Assembly: GCF_017873185.1 (NCBI RefSeq)
Contig: NZ_JAGGJX010000004.1
Coordinates: 124,001 to 188,000, forward strand
Source of the DNA: Metaclostridioides mangenotii
GTDB taxonomy: Bacteria > Bacillota > Clostridia > Peptostreptococcales > Peptostreptococcaceae
Reading direction: 5' to 3'
Length of the DNA: 64,000 nucleotides
Below, piece after piece: positions 18,689 through 27,325 of this stretch. Under the pieces are notes generated by a model. The model had not been told where the DNA came from. It saw only the letters and a program-made list of their open reading frames with translations, and made no database searches. Numbering within the stretch: the first letter of the stretch is position 1; every line of letters begins with the position of its first letter. A program made the position numbers and the translations under genes.

Positions 18689-20065
18689 TTGAATTTAGGA
18701 CTATCAATAACTGAAGAAAATAAAAAGTTCTATAAGATTTTATTTTTCTTATGTATACCAATAATTATCCAAAACTTAATTTCTGCATCTGTAAATGTTA
18801 TTGATACTGTAATGGTAAGTGGTTTGGGAGAAACCTCAATTGCATCAATAGGTATTGCAAATCAAGTATTCTTTTTATTTAATATGTCTTTATCCGGTGT
18901 AACTGGTGGTGCTAGTGTATTTATTTCACAGTTCTATGGTAAAGAAGATACAAATAATATAAAAAAAGTTGTAGGACTAAGTTGCGGATTTGCACTAGTT
19001 CTTTCTTTATTATTTTTGATTCCAGTATCATTAAAACCAGAATTGATAATACACATTTTCTCATACGATCAAGAAGTAGTAAGAATATGTAAGGATTATT
19101 TCAGTATTGTTATTTTTTCTTATCCGCTTATTGCGATAAGTACTGTATTTAGCACTGGATCTAGAAGTATTAGAAATCCAAAACTTGGTATGATATGTAG
19201 TTTATTCGCACTTATTGCAAATATTATCTTAAACTACGGCCTTATTTTCGGAAACTTAGGAATGCCTAACCTTGGTGTTAAGGGAGCTGCTCTAGCTACT
19301 GTTATAGCAAGGATGGTTGAAATAATATTATTATTATTTTATGTATACATTTATAAAAAAAATTATGCACTTAGATTTGGATTTACAAATATTAAATCTA
19401 TAACTAAAGACTTTACAAGTAAATTTTTATCAAAAAGTATACCGATCTTCTTAAACGACTCAGCGTGGGCTTTTGGAACAGTTTTATACGCTGTTGCATA
19501 TTCAAAGGCTGGAACCTCCGCAATAGCATCCAGTCAGATAGCCACTACTACTGGTAACTTCTTTATAATGACTTGCGTATGTATAGCTTCAGGTGGAGGA
19601 ATTATGCTTGGAAATGAGCTTGGTGCTGACAATATAAAAAAGGCTCTAGAGTATGCAAAAAAATTCTCTATCTTAGTTATTATAGCAGGGATTATTATGG
19701 GCGGGCTTTTGATTATAAATGTACCATTTTTGCTAAAAATGTTCAATGTAACTGATGTGTTAGCTCCTAATATCATAAAAATATTCCTTATTTTAGGTAT
19801 ATTGATGCCACTTAAAGCATTTAACACCCTAATGATTATAGGTATACTTAGAAGTGGCGGAGATACTAAATACGCACTTATTTTAGAGCAGGCTAGTATA
19901 TGGTTTGCCGCTTTACCGCTTACATTCTTTGCAGCATTTAGTGGATACCCTATATACATTTTATTTTTACTGACGTATTCAGAAGAATTAATAAAGCTTG
20001 CATTTGGACTTCCGAGGGTTTTATCTAAAAAATGGGCTGCCAATATTGTAAAGGAAATGAATTAG
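18689..20065 (+). CDS. MATE family efflux transporter
   Basis: Twelve-helix multidrug/toxin exporter, 458 aa. The two six-helix halves are visible: the first from ILFFLCIPIIIQNLISASVN, the second from about residue 240 with FLNDSAWAFGTVLYAVAYS. The start is TTG at 18689 after GAAAGTGG; a TTG start with a modest ribosome binding site suggests low expression. It follows the ABC-F gene by 109 bases without a clear terminator, so read-through is possible. Substrate is unknown. Confidence 0.9.
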   Translation: MNLGLSITEENKKFYKILFFLCIPIIIQNLISASVNVIDTVMVSGLGETSIASIGIANQVFFLFNMSLSGVTGGASVFISQFYGKEDTNNIKKVVGLSCGFALVLSLLFLIPVSLKPELIIHIFSYDQEVVRICKDYFSIVIFSYPLIAISTVFSTGSRSIRNPKLGMICSLFALIANIILNYGLIFGNLGMPNLGVKGAALATVIARMVEIILLLFYVYIYKKNYALRFGFTNIKSITKDFTSKFLSKSIPIFLNDSAWAFGTVLYAVAYSKAGTSAIASSQIATTTGNFFIMTCVCIASGGGIMLGNELGADNIKKALEYAKKFSILVIIAGIIMGGLLIINVPFLLKMFNVTDVLAPNIIKIFLILGILMPLKAFNTLMIIGILRSGGDTKYALILEQASIWFAALPLTFFAAFSGYPIYILFLLTYSEELIKLAFGLPRVLSKKWAANIVKEMN

Positions 20066-20096
20066 ATTTATCTGTATATATTTCTGAGAAATAAAC

Positions 20097-20135
20097 AAAA
20101 GCCGGTTCCTTATATCGTTAAGAAACCGGCTTTTT
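20097..20135 (+). terminator. Terminator after the MATE gene
   Basis: AAAAGCCGGTT and AACCGGCTTTT pair with an extended loop, followed by T residues. Confidence 0.9.
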
Positions 20136-20477
20136 ATATGATTTATATATTTTAAAATGTGTATTCTACATGTATTTATCTTGGCTAAATTATTACTTAA
20201 ATCACTTTTTATTTTTATTGTTACATTAATCATTTATTTTATGAAATTTAAATCAATTCTATAAATTTATACTTAATTTTTACTTACTCTATACTTATTC
20301 TTACTTCTTATTATATGGATTATAATTAAAATCAAACATGATAACTTTGCTAACATTTTTCTTTTGTTAATTCTATTTTTACATTTATCATTTATATTCA
20401 CTCTAATAGTATTATTCTGCATTTAAATAGTTTATTGTTACTTTAATTTTCTGTATTATTCTATATTTCATCCACAA
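20136..20477. other. AT-rich gap, nothing recognised
   Basis: Very T-rich plus strand with no convincing frame or strong hairpin. It marks the left side of the prophage-remnant region. Confidence 0.4.
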
Positions 20478-21065
20478 TTAATCTTTTACAATTATATATC
20501 CTGTTGTAGTTTTTCTTCCCATATTGTTTACTCTATTATAATACGAGGATTCACTCTCATTATTATTTCTTGGAACATACACATCAAATCTATTTACAGT
20601 CCCAAAGTATCTCTTATTTCCTGTATCTTGAACCACTTTATGTCCATGGCCATTTATATATAAATCAGTTCCAAAATCCAAGAAGTTATTTGCCACAGTC
20701 TTACTATTCATATCAACACCTGAAGCAGTTTTTAATCCATAAGGCCCATTTTCACAAGCTAGACTCGAATAGTAAGTAATCTCACAAACTATAGGCTCTA
20801 TTTTTTTTATATCTACACCAAGTTCTTTTTCCAGATCTTCTCTAACCCTAAAAAGTTTATATTCTTCACTATTTTTGTACTCATTTAAACCCTTTTGTAA
20901 AACAGCACTTACTTCTGAGACTATATGTGTTTGTCCTTTTTTAAACATCTCATCATCCACTTTTTTTACTGATGTATCTGTTTCCGCGTATATCGTCACC
21001 GTTACTAATAGAAATAGTAACGTACTAACTAAGACCCACAATATCTTTTTTCGAATAAAAATCAC
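20478..21065 (-). CDS. Secreted 3D-domain protein
   Basis: 195-residue exported protein. A signal anchor (KKILWVLVSTLLFLLVTVTIYA) covers the first 27 residues; here given as KKILWVLVST then LLFLLVTVTIYA. A helical region follows, then a C-terminal 3D domain (about 93-195) with ITYYSS, VVQDTGNKR and NRFDVYV, whose aspartates match the 3D catalytic-type positions. A lytic or peptidoglycan-modifying role is inferred. The start is odd: AAGGAG overlaps the GTG at 21065, while the codon at proper spacing is ATT (21056-21054), so initiation may be non-ATG or the start may have mutated. It lies next to phage remnants but may be a host gene. Confidence 0.7.
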   Translation of the reverse strand: MIFIRKKILWVLVSTLLFLLVTVTIYAETDTSVKKVDDEMFKKGQTHIVSEVSAVLQKGLNEYKNSEEYKLFRVREDLEKELGVDIKKIEPIVCEITYYSSLACENGPYGLKTASGVDMNSKTVANNFLDFGTDLYINGHGHKVVQDTGNKRYFGTVNRFDVYVPRNNNESESSYYNRVNNMGRKTTTGYIIVKD

Positions 21066-21147
21066 TCCTTATAAATTATTATTATCTATTAAAGTTTCTC
21101 TTCTTTTTGACTAATGGGATATTGTTTTTGCTGGATACTTTAATAGT

Positions 21148-21324
21148 TTATTGCAATACTTCTATTTTTTCAACATATTTCTTAATTTCTTCTTTTAATT
21201 CTATGACTTCTTTTGTCGTTTTTTCAACTTCGATATTATACAATCTTTTATATCTATATTCCAGTAACCCACCAATTATTACTCCAATAATTAACAATAT
21301 TACATCAGTTAATATTATATTCAT
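21148..21324 (-). CDS. Small single-TM coiled-coil protein (58 aa)
   Basis: Frame MNIILTDVILLIIGVIIGGL followed by a basic LEYRYKRLYN and a Glu/Lys-rich helix ending KIEVLQ. There is one N-terminal transmembrane segment and a cytoplasmic coiled coil. GGGGTGA lies before the ATG. I do not recognise it by name. The shape resembles small phage lysis-associated or spanin-like proteins, and its position in the phage remnant fits that. Confidence 0.55.
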   Translation of the reverse strand: MNIILTDVILLIIGVIIGGLLEYRYKRLYNIEVEKTTKEVIELKEEIKKYVEKIEVLQ

Positions 21325-21520
21325 CATTCACCCCAATTGTACCTCTTTACTAAGGTTTATTAATTTATTTTTTATTTGATATAGTCTATCAATATAAATT
21401 TAAAGTTCATTTTTTACTAACTTTATATTGTTCTTTACATTAGTTATTTTATATTATTTTTGCAAATATTATTGGGATAAATTTCATACGAAAATTTTTT
21501 CATAAATTATATTTTTCCTT
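21325..21520. other. Gap inside the phage remnant
   Basis: AT-rich, no frame or structure supported. Confidence 0.3.
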
Positions 21521-21773
21521 TCATTTTTGTAAAAATAACTCCTCATATAACATTATCATCCAGAAGCTTTTACACAGACTTTTTTTGCTCTTTTTATATT
21601 CTTTCGGGAAGAGTTGCGAATTTTCCTCTGTTTTTGGATCTATTGTTATATTTTTACAATTAAAGCAAGTTACTTTTTCTTGTCTATGTACTACAAGCGT
21701 TGGATTCATTCTATTATATACTATTAAATCTCTTTTACAATTTTCACATGTAAACTATATGTACTCTTATCAT
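21521..21773 (-). pseudogene. Frameshifted small zinc-ribbon protein
   Basis: An ATG at 21773 reads MIRVHIVYM then TGA. The neighbouring frame, open from 21754, reads TCENCKRDLIVYNRMNPTLV ... VTCFNCKNITID and ends ELFLQK. Joined by one frameshift near 21745-21755 this gives a CxxC...CxxC zinc ribbon like those of short phage regulators (Com-type). The ATG at 21709 would omit the first CxxC, so the short frame alone is unlikely to be a complete product. Confidence 0.45.
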
Positions 21774-21893
21774 TTAAACTGTACAGACTGGAGCTAAAGC
21801 TTTACTGTATTGATATTCATTCACTACCCCACTTGCACTTGTGCAATTACCATTTTTCAGGATGCTATGTCCTACTGTTATACATATTTTCAT
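21774..21893 (-). pseudogene. Truncated phage endolysin (N-acetylmuramoyl-L-alanine amidase)
   Basis: MKICITVGHSILKNGNCTSA then SGVVNEYQYSKALAPV matches, from memory, the start of the C. difficile phage endolysin CD27L type (MKICITVGHSIL...VVNEYQYNKSLAPV). The first zinc-binding histidine (GHS) is present. After APV the frame reads CTV and stops, so only 39 of about 270 residues remain. The GGAGGAA ribosome binding site overlaps the stop of the holin-like gene upstream, a normal lysis-cassette layout. The break joins directly to the zinc-ribbon remnant, suggesting a deletion. Confidence 0.85.
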
Positions 21894-21896
21894 AAT

Positions 21897-22151
21897 TTAT
21901 TCCTCCCTACTATTTATAAGATTATCTAGTTTTTGCTCTATTCTCTCGGTGCCCTTTACTACATTTTCAATTCTAGAACTAGGCCCTTGAATGCTATCAG
22001 CGAACTGCCTAGAGACTTCCGTAAAGGTATCTACACTTTGTCTATATAAATCTCTATCTTCCTTTTTTTCTGAAAAAATATTGCTAGGTAGAAGGTATGC
22101 TATTACACTTACAACCCCTAAATTTATAAGCTCTGATCCTATTTGTTCCAT
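21897..22151 (-). CDS. Holin-like phage protein
   Basis: 84 residues: one hydrophobic N-terminal segment (INLGVVSVIAYLLPS) and a charged, coiled-coil C-terminal part (RIENVVKGTERIEQKLDNL). This is the layout of BhlA/UviB-type and other short phage holin-like proteins. A strong TTAGGAGG ribosome binding site precedes the ATG. It is directly followed by the truncated endolysin, supporting a lysis role. The frame is intact. Exact family is uncertain. Confidence 0.65.
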   Translation of the reverse strand: MEQIGSELINLGVVSVIAYLLPSNIFSEKKEDRDLYRQSVDTFTEVSRQFADSIQGPSSRIENVVKGTERIEQKLDNLINSREE

Positions 22152-22214
22152 TTTTATTCCTCCTAATTTTAAAGAAAATTATTAGTTGTTTTGATTAAAT
22201 GGTTTAAATGTATC

Positions 22215-22328
22215 TTACAATCCCATAGATGACCCAGCACATAATAATCCTTGTAATACTGATCCAGGAGAGACACCTTGAATCCAAATACTATATATAA
22301 TTCCTAATGTTAACAATATATGTGGCAT
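22215..22328 (-). pseudogene. Phage holin C-terminal fragment
   Basis: MPHILLTLGIIYSIWIQGVS followed by PGSVLQGLLCAGSSMGL looks like the C-terminal half of a phage holin of the Hol118/holin_5_1 kind (LGIIYS... G...AGSS.GL). It has no ribosome binding site and the upstream frame closes at once, so the N-terminal part is lost. Confidence 0.55.
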
Positions 22329-22396
22329 AAAAGTATTTTATATTTTAGGATATTTATCACAATCAAACCCAATTACATTAAGTGCAGTACCTTTTT

Positions 22397-22510
22397 TTAA
22401 TTGTCTGTAATTTTAGTATGACTAATCAAACTTTCAAGATCTAGAATTATTCAGTTTAAGTCGTCTGCTAAATTTTCTCCTCTAGAAACTCTGAAGTAGT
22501 TCATCCCCAT
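22397..22510 (-). pseudogene. Small phage protein with an in-frame stop
   Basis: The frame reads MNYFRVSRGENLADDLN, then TGA, then IILDLESLISHTKITDN and TAA. Both halves read as one continuous small protein, so the TGA is probably a nonsense mutation. Just downstream (22345-22397) another short frame (QLKKGTALNVIGFDCDKYPK) may be the end of a further broken phage gene. Confidence 0.5.
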
Positions 22511-22924
22511 AATTTAAATTAACATATTTTCATATACATTATCAATAATTTGAAAATATGTCAATATTTTTTTACAATTTATCCATTTAAAGTTAATTAA
22601 TTTAAATTATTTGATTTTATATTCAATTGACATAACTTCATATAATTTCTATAATAAAGACATGATTTAAACAATAATTTATATTATTGAGTATTAATTA
22701 GTTATTAAGAAATGTGTTTTATAAAATAACAAACTATTTTTTATAAATTATCTACAGCTTACCTACCAAGTTATTTTATAAATCGATCTTAAAGCATTTA
22801 AAAATAAACTTTAGTTTAGAAAAGGATAACCGCTTACTCTAAACATCAAATTAGTTTAGAAATGAAATATAACTTTTGAGAAATGATTTAACATACGAAT
22901 GTAAATATATAAAGGAGTGTCTTT
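22511..22924. other. Long leader of the MrpR-like gene
   Basis: About 410 AT-rich bases with no frame I trust. It contains the repeat cluster at 22811-22862, which is close to the gene and probably regulatory. Confidence 0.4.
22811..22862. repeat. Operator-like direct and inverted repeats
   Basis: The 12-mer TTAGTTTAGAAA occurs at 22811-22822 and again at 22851-22862, exactly 40 bases apart. An inverted copy of its core (TCTAAAC, 22838-22844) lies between. The cluster ends about 60 bases before the regulator start. Confidence 0.6.
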
Positions 22925-23848
22925 ATGAAATATAACCTTCTAAATCAACAAGAAATTGAAAATTTAATAGAAGATTGGTCTCCAAGGGATAAGACTATAG
23001 CCTCAAAAATGTATTCTGAGTTTATACATTTTTTAAATAAGGATAATAAACTTATAACTGAAGAAAATTGTTATATCGCAGTAAATTTAACGTCTAAAGA
23101 TACTGAAAATTTTGTAAATGATACCCTTGGGAAAGACAGATATAAAACTAGCGCGACTAAAACAAGCATACTTACTAAGCTTATGAATGAATTAAATTTA
23201 GATATATCTTTTAAATGTATAAATCCAGTCAACATAGAAAAAAATCTTTTTGAATATCCTACTCTAAAGGAAATTATTGATATATGCAATAGTTTAATTA
23301 ATTATCAGGATAGATTTATAGTTTACTCTGTTTTCTGTGGTTTTACTGAACTAAGCCTTCACAATCTTAGATATCTAAAAGTTTCAGATGTCGATTTTGA
23401 AAATAATATTGTTGTTGATAATGGTAAAGAAGTAATTGTCGATGATATATTTATTGACCTAGCAAATAAAGCTAAGAGACAAAGAACATACTACAAACTT
23501 ATGAGTCCTGAATGTTTAGAACATTTAACTACTAGTTTGTCTTATGATTTCAACCAAGAGTCCGAATACTTTATTAAGACAAAACCTACTTCAAAAAATG
23601 AAAATGGTGTAAAACCTATCTCCCAGATTGCACTTAGACAGAGGTTTAGTTTTTTAAATAAAACTCTCAATTTCTGGACTTTGACTCCTAGGCATCTTAG
23701 AATAGCTGGTTTTTTACATAAGATGTCCGAAGAGAAAAAAGATAAGTGGACAATACAAATGATAAATGATTTTAAAGAAAAATTAGGTTATAAAATAGAT
23801 TCACACGAAGCTTTAATCACATATAATCAAAAATATAATCCATTGTAA
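22925..23848 (+). CDS. Tyrosine-recombinase-fold protein, MrpR-like phage regulator
   Basis: 307 aa, overall shape of a tyrosine recombinase: N-terminal helical domain, then a catalytic-like domain from about residue 115 (FIVYSVFCGFTELSLHNLRY). The usual box I arginine (GLRxSE) is replaced by GFTELS. Box II HxLRH reads TPRHLRIAG, so the expected histidines are changed; a tyrosine near the end (HEALITYNQKY) is possible. Loss of key residues argues against a working integrase. It fits the family of the SPbeta master repressor MrpR (YopR), which has a recombinase fold but acts as a DNA-binding repressor. Ribosome binding site AAGGAGTG. The function is inferred. Confidence 0.65.
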   Translation: MKYNLLNQQEIENLIEDWSPRDKTIASKMYSEFIHFLNKDNKLITEENCYIAVNLTSKDTENFVNDTLGKDRYKTSATKTSILTKLMNELNLDISFKCINPVNIEKNLFEYPTLKEIIDICNSLINYQDRFIVYSVFCGFTELSLHNLRYLKVSDVDFENNIVVDNGKEVIVDDIFIDLANKAKRQRTYYKLMSPECLEHLTTSLSYDFNQESEYFIKTKPTSKNENGVKPISQIALRQRFSFLNKTLNFWTLTPRHLRIAGFLHKMSEEKKDKWTIQMINDFKEKLGYKIDSHEALITYNQKYNPL

Positions 23849-23862
23849 AATGGATTTTTTTG
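23837..23862 (+). terminator. Terminator overlapping the MrpR-like stop codon
   Basis: AATCCATT and AATGGATT form a stem with a GTAA loop, followed by TTTTT. Confidence 0.85.
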
Positions 23863-23899
23863 TATATTTTTTTAATCCCTATTGAAAATGTATTAGTAA

Positions 23900-24091
23900 A
23901 GGTATATAATTTACACAGAACATATATTCGATGTTGTATATTTTATTCCAAATACGATTCAATTAATTTTTTTTGCAATACTTTTTGCCTTAATTGGATT
24001 TTGTATTTTTGTATTACTAAAGATTATAAAGTTTAATATTAGTGTATTTGAGATAAAAGATAGTGTATACTTTAATCTTTTTTATCTATAA
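23900..24091 (+). other. Possible small membrane protein without a standard start
   Basis: A 63-codon frame (NTIQLIFFAILFALIGFC... ending FNLFYL) has one clear transmembrane segment. No ATG, GTG or TTG lies near its beginning; AAAGG precedes ATA/ATT codons. It ends against the ribosome binding site of the next gene. Probably a decayed gene or one with a rare start. Confidence 0.3.
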
Positions 24092-24103
24092 TGGGGGTAT
24101 TAG

Positions 24104-24460
24104 ATGTATATAAAGACTATTAATGAAATTTCCACTGGAAACATAGTAGAAAGCAATAACAAAAGAATAGAATTAGTAAAAGATATTCAAAATAGCAAAG
24201 ACCTATTTCTTTATTTGGATATAATTGGGCAATATCTAATAAATGATGATCTTTCTGGAATTAAATATATTTGTAAGCATAAGTTATTTTTTGAAGAAAT
24301 AGATATACATATAGATAATATTTTTAAAAGTCTAGAAACAAAGATTAAGACTAAAGATTATTCTATAGACTCCATTATAAATATACTAGAAGTATCTTAT
24401 CTAGATAATGCACATGATGGATTCTTAATGTCTTGGGGTGAAACCCTCCGACACATATAA
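24104..24460 (+). CDS. Hypothetical protein (118 aa)
   Basis: Not recognised. Soluble, acidic-to-neutral, rich in Ile/Asp/Lys and predicted mostly helical, with no signal peptide or cysteine motif. GGGGG precedes the ATG. It is the last gene before the convergent terminator shared with tsaD and sits next to the MrpR-like gene, so a phage-derived or regulatory role is possible but unproven. Confidence 0.6.
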   Translation: MYIKTINEISTGNIVESNNKRIELVKDIQNSKDLFLYLDIIGQYLINDDLSGIKYICKHKLFFEEIDIHIDNIFKSLETKIKTKDYSIDSIINILEVSYLDNAHDGFLMSWGETLRHI

Positions 24461-24500
24461 CGTCCTACAACTATAACCCAATGGAGATCTTAATATAGAT

Positions 24501-24548
24501 AAAACCCTTCCTGAGGGATTTAAAATTTTTACTCTCGGAAGGGTTTTA
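24501..24548. terminator. Bidirectional terminator
   Basis: AAAACCCTTCCTGAG pairs with CTCGGAAGGGTTTT. It lies between the convergent 118-aa gene and tsaD, and marks the right side of the phage-remnant region. Confidence 0.85.
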
Positions 24549-24589
24549 ATTGATCATTTTTATCTTTAAAAGTAAATTTTTTTTTATAC

Positions 24590-25606
24590 TTATCTTTCCC
24601 CTATTTTAAGATTAGGGACAGCGTTTAAACTCATATCATTGCGAACACCATTTATATAGTTATAATAACCAGCGCATCCAATCATAGCAGCATTGTCAGT
24701 ACATAGTATAAGTGGCGGATACTTTATATTGATTTCTATTCCCTTAGAAAGTTCCACAATTTTTTCTCTAAGTCTAGAGTTTGCGGCGACCCCACCGGAC
24801 AATGTTATAGTATCGTATCCTTTGTCTTTAGCTGCCTTTATAGCTTTATTTGAGAGAACTTCTACAACAGCTTCTTGAAAAGATGCAGCTACATCTTCAA
24901 CTACGATATCTTCATTTTTCATTTTCTTACCATTTAGATAATTAAGAACTGAAGACTTCAGACCGCTAAAACTAAAATCGTAGCTGTCATCTATATAAGC
25001 TCTAGGAAAATCAATTGCATCCTTATTGCCCTTTTTAGCAAGCTTGTCTATAATAGGTCCACCAGGATATCCGAGATTCATCGCCCTTGCAATCTTATCA
25101 AATGCTTCTCCTGATGCATCATCCCTAGTTCTTCCAAGTATCTCATATCTACCGTAGTCTTTTACCTCAACCAAGTGAGTGTGCCCACCAGACACTATAA
25201 GAGTTATAAAAGGAGGTTTTAGTTCTAAGTGCTCAATATAATTTGCACTGAGATGTCCTTCAATATGGTTTACTCCTACTAGAGGTATTCCTAAAGTAAA
25301 TGCAAGAGATTTTGCATAAGAAAGTCCAACTAAAAGTGCTCCAACAAGACCAGGCCCATATGTAACAGCTACAACATCTATATCTTTAAATCCAACTTCA
25401 GCTTTATCTAAAGCTTCCTGAACTACTATATCTATATTCTCTACGTGTTTTCTAGAAGCTACTTCCGGTACAACTCCACCAAATTTTTTATGCGTTTCAA
25501 TTTGCGTAGAGATGATATTTGCTAGAACTTCTCTTCCATTTTTTAAAATGGCTACTGCAGTTTCATCACAACTACTCTCAATAGCCAATGTTATAATATC
25601 CTTCAT
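24590..25606 (-). CDS. tsaD: tRNA N6-adenosine threonylcarbamoyltransferase TsaD
   Basis: Catalytic subunit transferring threonylcarbamoyl to A37 of ANN-decoding tRNAs (t6A). The ASKHA-fold motifs [12 protein letters not shown] at the N terminus and [10 protein letters not shown] (metal-binding histidines) near residue 105 are intact. The start at 25606 follows AGAGGTG; the track-length start at 25633 lies inside rimI. It is the last gene of tsaE-tsaB-rimI-tsaD, the full bacterial t6A set except tsaC. Confidence 0.96.
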   Translation of the reverse strand: MKDIITLAIESSCDETAVAILKNGREVLANIISTQIETHKKFGGVVPEVASRKHVENIDIVVQEALDKAEVGFKDIDVVAVTYGPGLVGALLVGLSYAKSLAFTLGIPLVGVNHIEGHLSANYIEHLELKPPFITLIVSGGHTHLVEVKDYGRYEILGRTRDDASGEAFDKIARAMNLGYPGGPIIDKLAKKGNKDAIDFPRAYIDDSYDFSFSGLKSSVLNYLNGKKMKNEDIVVEDVAASFQEAVVEVLSNKAIKAAKDKGYDTITLSGGVAANSRLREKIVELSKGIEINIKYPPLILCTDNAAMIGCAGYYNYINGVRNDMSLNAVPNLKIGER

Positions 25607-25608
25607 TA

Positions 25609-26154
25609 TTACACCTCTTTTAACTGATTCCACATTATTATTGCATCTTCTCGATTATTTGAATAATATTCATTTCTAATACCAGCAATTTTAAATCCAT
25701 ATTTTTTATATAAATTTTGAGCCACAGTATTTGACTTTCTAACCTCAAGAGTCATCGCCACAATTTGATTTTCTTCACAAAGCACTATAAGTTCTTTCAT
25801 GAGTCTATCGCCAATTTTTCTACCTCTATAGTCATTGTGGACAGCAATACTGTTTATATGACATTCGTCTAAAATAAACCATGTTCCTACATATCCCACA
25901 ACTTTATCTCCAATTTTAGCCACTAGAAAATGTGCCAAGTTATTTGATAGCTCTTTTGTAAATGATTCTCTACTCCAGAAGTCTTCAAAACAGTCTCTCT
26001 CTACTTCAAACACACCGCATATTTCTTTTTGTGTCATTTTTACTAATATCAATCCATCGTTTTCAATCAACGCTTTATTTTTATTGCCTAAACCATTATC
26101 TCTATTATCTAACCCACTAAACTTATCATTATTATTAAGCTTACCATCAATCAT
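25609..26154 (-). CDS. rimI: Ribosomal-protein-alanine N-acetyltransferase-like GNAT enzyme
   Basis: GNAT acetyltransferase with the acetyl-CoA loop [17 protein letters not shown] and the downstream [17 protein letters not shown] motif. At 181 aa it is about 30-35 residues longer than usual; the extra N-terminal stretch ([20 protein letters not shown]) is Asn/Asp/Gly-rich and repetitive. The long start is nevertheless supported by AGAGGT at proper spacing, formed by the end of tsaB. In this operon setting RimI is common. Confidence 0.9.
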   Translation of the reverse strand: MIDGKLNNNDKFSGLDNRDNGLGNKNKALIENDGLILVKMTQKEICGVFEVERDCFEDFWSRESFTKELSNNLAHFLVAKIGDKVVGYVGTWFILDECHINSIAVHNDYRGRKIGDRLMKELIVLCEENQIVAMTLEVRKSNTVAQNLYKKYGFKIAGIRNEYYSNNREDAIIMWNQLKEV

Positions 26155-26156
26155 AT

Positions 26157-26873
26157 TTATACCTCTTTATTTTTCTGTTCATATTGTATTTCTGCTTGAG
26201 ATTTCTTTATATACATTGGTTTTATATCATAGCAATTATATATATCTTTTCCTAGTTTATATTTATTTATGGCTGATAAACAAAGGCTACTTCCTTTTGA
26301 AACATTGTATATACTATCGCAAACTGTTGCGTTTTCAATATTCTTAAATTTATCTAAGTACTTATACACCGCTTCACCTAAAATAACGTACTCTTCATCG
26401 CTATTCTTTATCTCTTCAACTAATGCGTCTACTTCTTTTATCTCAATATCTTTTTTAACGTTTAAACTATCATCTTTATCAGTCATATTGTATTTATACT
26501 CTGCAGAGTAAACTTGATTCTTCTGAGCATCTAGAATAGGTACAATATTTTTTTTAGTTAGACTTGCATTTTCTGCTAGTGATTCTAATGAATTTACAGC
26601 AACTATAGGCACATCGTTTACATGAGAAATAGCTTTCGCTGTAGACACACCTATTCTTATTCCAGTAAACGATCCCGGTCCTATACAAACTGCCAATAAA
26701 TCTATATCATTTATATCTATATCAGAAATTTTAAGCATATTTTCTATCATTACCATAAGTTTTTGCGAATGCGTCTTTGTATCATTAACCACAAATTCAC
26801 ATATAAGTTTATCATCCTCTATTACTGCTATACTAGCCGCCATAGAAGATGTATCAATTCCTAAGACCTTCAT
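26157..26873 (-). CDS. tsaB: t6A synthesis scaffold protein TsaB
   Basis: Inactive TsaD paralogue that dimerises with TsaD and, with TsaE, supports t6A synthesis. ASKHA fold: VLGIDTSSMAASIAVIE at the N terminus, and CIGPGSFTGIRIGVSTAKA (residues about 63-81). Its ATG overlaps the tsaE stop (TAATG). Length is normal. Confidence 0.95.
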   Translation of the reverse strand: MKVLGIDTSSMAASIAVIEDDKLICEFVVNDTKTHSQKLMVMIENMLKISDIDINDIDLLAVCIGPGSFTGIRIGVSTAKAISHVNDVPIVAVNSLESLAENASLTKKNIVPILDAQKNQVYSAEYKYNMTDKDDSLNVKKDIEIKEVDALVEEIKNSDEEYVILGEAVYKYLDKFKNIENATVCDSIYNVSKGSSLCLSAINKYKLGKDIYNCYDIKPMYIKKSQAEIQYEQKNKEV

Positions 26874-27325
26874 TATTTTAACAACTCCTCAACAATCCTA
26901 GTATACTCTTCTCCTTTTGGAGTTAGTATCATTTCTCTTCCGTCTTCTACATATTTTAGTTCTATAGTTAAGCGCTCTTCTGGCACGATATCTTCTATTA
27001 GATTTGCCCACTCGATTATACACACTCCATCTGAGTTTATATATTCATCATAACCAATATCGTACATTTCTTCACTACTTCCAATTCTATACACATCGAA
27101 ATGATACAACGGAATTCTTCCGTCGTATTCGTTAACTATTGTAAATGTCGGGCTTGTTACATAATCACAAACACCAAGACCTTTTGCAAGGCTCTGTGTG
27201 AATGTAGTCTTTCCTGCACCTAAATCACCCAACAAACATATTATACTCCCTTTTTTAACTATCTCACCAAGTTTGTATCCAAAGCTTTTCGTTTCTTCCT
27301 CATCTTTAAGGTACACTTTATACAT
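26873..27325 (-). CDS. tsaE: t6A synthesis ATPase TsaE
   Basis: Small P-loop ATPase that drives the TsaB-TsaD cycle. Walker A GDLGAGKTTFTQ near residue 33, TSPTFTIVNEY switch region, and a HFDVYR segment are all present. Start after GGAGATGG. First gene of the operon. Confidence 0.96.
   Translation of the reverse strand: MYKVYLKDEEETKSFGYKLGEIVKKGSIICLLGDLGAGKTTFTQSLAKGLGVCDYVTSPTFTIVNEYDGRIPLYHFDVYRIGSSEEMYDIGYDEYINSDGVCIIEWANLIEDIVPEERLTIELKYVEDGREMILTPKGEEYTRIVEELLK

Noticed and set aside
19534-20043. 169-codon minus-strand frame
   Set aside because: Antisense to the MATE transporter; no start signal.
22925-23848. Active phage integrase
   Set aside because: The box I arginine and the HxLRH histidines are not conserved; regulator is the better reading.
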